Source of the DNA: Heterostelium multicystogenum
Taxonomy: Eukaryota; Evosea; Eumycetozoa; Acytosteliales; Acytosteliaceae
Direction of reading: 5' to 3'
NCBI GenBank assembly: GCA_003667245.1
Contig: RCNN01000578.1
Span: 1 to 30,844 of the forward strand
DNA length: 30,844 nucleotides
Shown: in pieces, positions 27,813 through 30,844 of the stretch
Numbering within the stretch: position 1 is the stretch's first letter
Layout: each line of letters begins with the position of its first letter
Notes under the pieces: model-generated
Database searches by the model: none
What the model was told of the DNA's origin: nothing
What the model saw: only the letters and a program-made list of their open reading frames with translations
Program-made: the position numbers and the translations under genes

Positions 27813-28599
27813 AGGTCGTCCTTTCTCGGCGGCGGGCTGCGCAGCATGCGTTTGCCAATGATCAACTGGACGCGGTTCGGCAGTTTCGACAGTGGCCACA
27901 AGGCGGCAATAAACAGGGCAGGGAAGGCAATTTCCAATGGGCGGTTTTGCAGCTTGCGAAGATATTCGTCGCGCGGCCTTGTCCGCCGGCCAGCTCAGGG
28001 GCATCGGGAAATCATTGCGGGCGGTCAGCGGCGTGTCGACAAACCCCGGGCTGACCACGGTGACGTCGATCCCTTCAGGTGAACAGGTCGATACGCAGGG
28101 ACTCGAACAGGTAACGCAGGCCTGCCTTCGACGCACCATAGGCTTCCGCCCTGGGCATCGGCAGGTAGGTCACCGCACTGGCCACACCGACCAGGTGCGG
28201 TGTATGACCGGCACGCAACAGCGGCAGCGCGGCCTCGATGCAGTAACTGCTGGCCAGCAGGTTGGTGCGCACCACGTGCTCGATGATCGAGGCGTCGAAT
28301 TGCCTGGGCAATCCACGTATTCGCAGGTGCCGGCATTCAGGAATCACCGTATCCAGCGAAACCCCAGGCCACCGCGATGTGTTCACCGATCTCGCGCACG
28401 GTCTGGCTGTTGGTCAGGTCGCCGGCCACCACCAGCACTTGCCCGGGGGTATGCTGGGGCAAGCTGTTTCCAGGGGCGCCTTTGGAGCGGGAACTGAGGG
28501 CCACATGGCACCGCTTTCGAGCAGCGTCTTGGCCAGTTCGGCCCCGATGCCGCTGCTGGCACCGGTCAACCAGTAACGACGTGGAAGGTTAAGGCTCAT
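27809..28599 (-). CDS. Short-chain dehydrogenase/reductase (frame interrupted)
   Basis: Classical SDR of about 263 residues. The nucleotide motif TGASSGIGAELAKTLLESGA is near the N-terminus (MSLNLPRRYW). Catalytic Ser (VGVASAVTYL) and the YxxxK pair (YGASK) are intact, followed by VTVVSPGFVDTPLTARNDFP. Substrate unknown; the gene is a constant member of this light-response cluster. At least five shifts are inferred, near 28505, 28475, 28355, 28078 and 27960. ATG 28599 overlaps the NTF2-like stop (ATGA), and its own TGA (27809-27811) overlaps the FAD gene GTG. Confidence 0.85.
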
Positions 28600-29022
28600 C
28601 CCATTCTCCTTTTCAGCCAGCTGACCACACCGCCAAGGACCGGCACGTGTTCATACAGCAACTGTCCAGCGTCAAAATAATCCCGGTGGCGATACACCTT
28701 GTCGCGCCACAGCAGGTGCGAGCAGCCTTCCACACGAATCACTTCGCCCCTTGGCCAGGCGGCGGGTGGCAGAAGCTCATTGTCCAGGCGCAGGTAGCCT
28801 TCGCCTTCCGCTACTTGATCAAAGCCATGGAAGTCAAAGCGCAACTGAGTGACGTTGTCGTTACAGCTCGGCGAAGTAGCGGTGCAACGCCGGTAGCCCG
28901 TGCACCTCGTGCAGTGGGTCGTGAAACTGATGTCCTGGCTGTACAGGCCGTCGAGCAGGTGCAGGTTGTGCTTGTCCACACTGGGCGAACACCTGGGCGA
29001 AGCGGCGCAGGAAATCACTCAT
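28596..29022 (-). CDS. NTF2/SnoaL-like small protein (frame interrupted)
   Basis: About 142 residues, NTF2/SnoaL-like cone fold by pattern: [90 protein letters not shown] and HRDYFDAGQLLYEHVPVLGG. The final segments are the usual sheet of this superfamily; no catalytic residues can be assigned. At least three shifts are inferred, near 28978, 28930 and 28862. ATG 29022 overlaps the photolyase end, and its stop overlaps the SDR start. Confidence 0.78.
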
Positions 29023-30473
29023 AAGCACCTCCGACCGCCTGGCGTGAAGGCAGGCTGCGGAAAGCGGCGAGGGCGCGCTTTCGCGGGATTTTTTCAAATC
29101 GACGATAGGACGAGGATAGTCGGCCACACCAAACAGGCCGCCCACGGCATCGGGTTGTGCACTTCCTTTTTGTTCAGCGCCGCCATGTTGCGGCAGCCAG
29201 TGCTTGATAAATACACCTTCGCCGTCGAATTTTTCCGATTGGCTCAAGGGGCTGAAAATCCGGAAGTACGGGCCGAGTCGGTGCCGGTGGACGAGCTCCA
29301 CTGCCAGCCACCGTTGTTGGCTGCCAGGTCGCCGTCGATCAGGTGACGCATGAAAAAAGCGCTCGCCTTCGCCCAGTCGATCAGCAGGTTTTTGGTCAGG
29401 AACATTGCCACCACCATGCGCAGGCGATTGTGCATCCAGCCGGTTTCCAGCAGCTGGCGCATGGCGGCGTCGATGATCGGCAGGCCGGTGCGTGCTTTCC
29501 TGCCACGCTTTCAAGTCTTCCGGGCTGTTGCGCCAGGGCCACGGCTTCGGTCTCCGGGCGGAATGCGCGGTGGCGCGAGACCCGTGGGTAGCCCACCAGA
29601 ATATGTTTGTAGAACTCGCGCCACAGCAGCTCGTTGATCCAGGTAATCGCGCCGATGTCGCCGCTTTCGAATTCACCCTGGTTGCTTTTGCAGCGCGGCA
29701 TGCAGGCACTGGCGCGGTGAAACCACGCCCGCTGCAAGGTAGGCCGAAAGCTGGCTGGTACCGGGCTTGGCCGGGAAGTCGCGTTCGTCCTTGTAGTAGC
29801 TGATTTGTTGCGTCGGCGAACTGGTCGAGACGGCGCCGGGCTTCGGCTTCGCCGGCAGGCCACAGGGCGCGCAAGGCTTCGCTCGGGGGTAGCGAAGCCC
29901 TCGACGTGATCCGGAACCTTCGTCGCTTTTGAGTGTGAGCGGCGCCTGCGCCTTGGGAGTGGCGACCAAACGCGGCAAGGCGCCATGCAGGCGGCCTGTA
30001 GCAGACCTTGCGGAACTGGCTGAACACCTGGAAGTAGGTGCCGGTCTTGGTCAGCACGCTGCCGGGCTGGAAAAACAACTGGTCCAGATAGGTGTGGAAC
30101 GTGATGCCTTGAGCTTCGAGGCCTTGGCCACGGCGGCGTCGCGGCGCTCTTCGTGGATGCCGTATTCGTCATTGACGTGTACCGACTCCACCGACAGTTC
30201 CTGGCACAGGCCTGCCAAAAACTTCAGGTGGCTTGATCCCAAGTGTCGGCATGGCGGATCAATAAACGGAATGTTCAACTCGCCCAGCGCTGAGCTCAAG
30301 CGCTGCAGGTTGCGCCAGCCAGAAATTCGACCTTGCACGGCGCGTCATCGCTGGCCAGCCATTGCCCGGGGCTGATCAGGTAGACGGCGCTGTCGGGCCA
30401 CGCTGTGCGGCGGCGGCGAGGGGCGGTGTTGTCATGTAGGCGCAGGTCCGGTGCGCAGCCAGATCAAGTGCAT
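29015..30473 (-). CDS. phrB: Deoxyribodipyrimidine photolyase, class I CPD type (frame heavily interrupted)
   Basis: Repairs UV cyclobutane pyrimidine dimers using FADH- and an antenna chromophore. ATG 30473 starts MHLIWLR, the first strand of the photolyase domain. The FAD domain is well conserved: [76 protein letters not shown] and [19 protein letters not shown] follows near the end. At least a dozen shifts are needed, with the worst stretches at 30330-30430, 29880-29930, 29500-29560 and 29040-29200. The corrected length of about 485 residues fits. It follows the MerR gene without a gap. Confidence 0.88.
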
Positions 30474-30844
30474 TTAAATAAGTCCCACGCTGGATCAGTA
30501 CCTGATGGGCCGACAACGGGTCTTCGGCCAGGAGCAATTCAGGAATCTCTTGGTTAATACGGACAGCTCCGCCTGGTGGATGCATACCGTTGGTCCGGTT
30601 ATCAGTTTTGGGCAACTGAAGCCGTCAACAGTTTGCCCAGCACCGAGGTATGGAGTGCCTTGCTCGAATACAGCAGTACCGCACGGGGTTTGCAGATGCT
30701 CGACGGCCAGGGCCAGTTTCGCCCACCGGCAATGGCCAGTCGAAAACTTCCACGGGCAATCGGCGCTGCTGGCGAGCCAGGCGGTGGAGGCCACAGGTGC
30801 GGCTCCAGCGGCATGTCGGAATGGTTGATCAGCAGCAGGGGGGC
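30474..30844 (-). CDS. MerR-family light-response regulator, LitR/PplR type (C-terminal part, frame interrupted)
   Basis: The last 120 or so codons of a gene whose start lies beyond the window. The readable segments (LLINHSDMPLEPHLW, TAWLASSADCP, LALAVEHLQ, PRAVLLYSSKALHTSVLGKL, LITGPTVCIHQAELSVL, LLLAEDPLSAHQVLIQRG) fit the C-terminal cobalamin-binding-like domain of CarH/LitR-type MerR regulators. In Pseudomonas such a gene (PplR type) lies directly before phrB and controls light induction. The DNA-binding domain is not visible, so the assignment uses the C-terminal pattern and context. The probable end is QRGLI with TAA at 30474-30476, directly abutting the phrB ATG. Several single-base shifts. 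Confidence 0.68.

Noticed and set aside
1..30844. CRISPR array, prophage, insertion sequence or toxin-antitoxin pair
   Set aside because: I saw no regularly spaced direct repeats, no transposase, integrase or phage structural genes, and no recognisable toxin-antitoxin pair; the only repeats found are REPINs.

Overview
The window looks like a chromosomal segment from a bacterium of the Pseudomonas fluorescens group. The housekeeping proteins are typical Pseudomonas sequences, the order ychF-pth-rplY-prs-tRNA-Gln-ispE-lolB-TPR lipoprotein facing hemA-prfA-prmC-moeB-murI is the usual Pseudomonas arrangement, and two Pseudomonas REPINs are present. Next to ychF lies a Hrp1-type type III secretion (T3SS) cluster. 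It resembles the rsp/rsc cluster of P. fluorescens SBW25, whose names I use, rather than an animal-pathogen system.

Layout. (1) Positions 1-10586 are one end of the rsp/rsc cluster. On the + strand, rscQ (5' end outside the window), rscR, rscS, rscT and rscU encode the cytoplasmic ring and export apparatus. They converge on a minus-strand block: rspR (sigma-54 activator), a small pilin-position gene, rspB, rscJ, rspD, rspE, then rspF, rspG, rscC (secretin), rspT (pilotin-type lipoprotein) and rspV (regulator). Two promoters fit the HrpL/RspL hrp-box consensus exactly in spacing, one before the pilin-position gene and one before rspF. (2) Positions 10587-22885 hold translation, nucleotide, isoprenoid, outer-membrane and haem genes. 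(3) Positions 22886-23959 hold pagL (lipid A deacylase) behind a possible AlgU promoter, a REPIN and a YkgJ-family gene. (4) Positions 24014-30844 (minus strand) are a tightly overlapped operon: a MerR-family regulator (5' part outside), photolyase phrB, an NTF2-like protein, an SDR, an FAD amine-oxidase-like protein, a DUF1365 protein, a Cfa/UfaM-type methyltransferase and a DUF2878 membrane protein. This is the light/singlet-oxygen response set known from Pseudomonas putida and related to a set in Rhodobacter.

A dominant property of this sequence is frame breakage by single-base indels, most at short homopolymers. They occur in essential genes (prs, ispE, murI) as well as in the T3SS and light-response genes. 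Family-level protein similarity continues in another frame straight after each break. I therefore read nearly all of them as sequence errors and annotate whole genes across the breaks, noting where they fall. Density is very uneven: roughly one per 200 bases in 1-10.5 kb and 24.3-30.8 kb, against five in the 13.7 kb between. Coordinates of broken genes run from the inferred start to the inferred stop.
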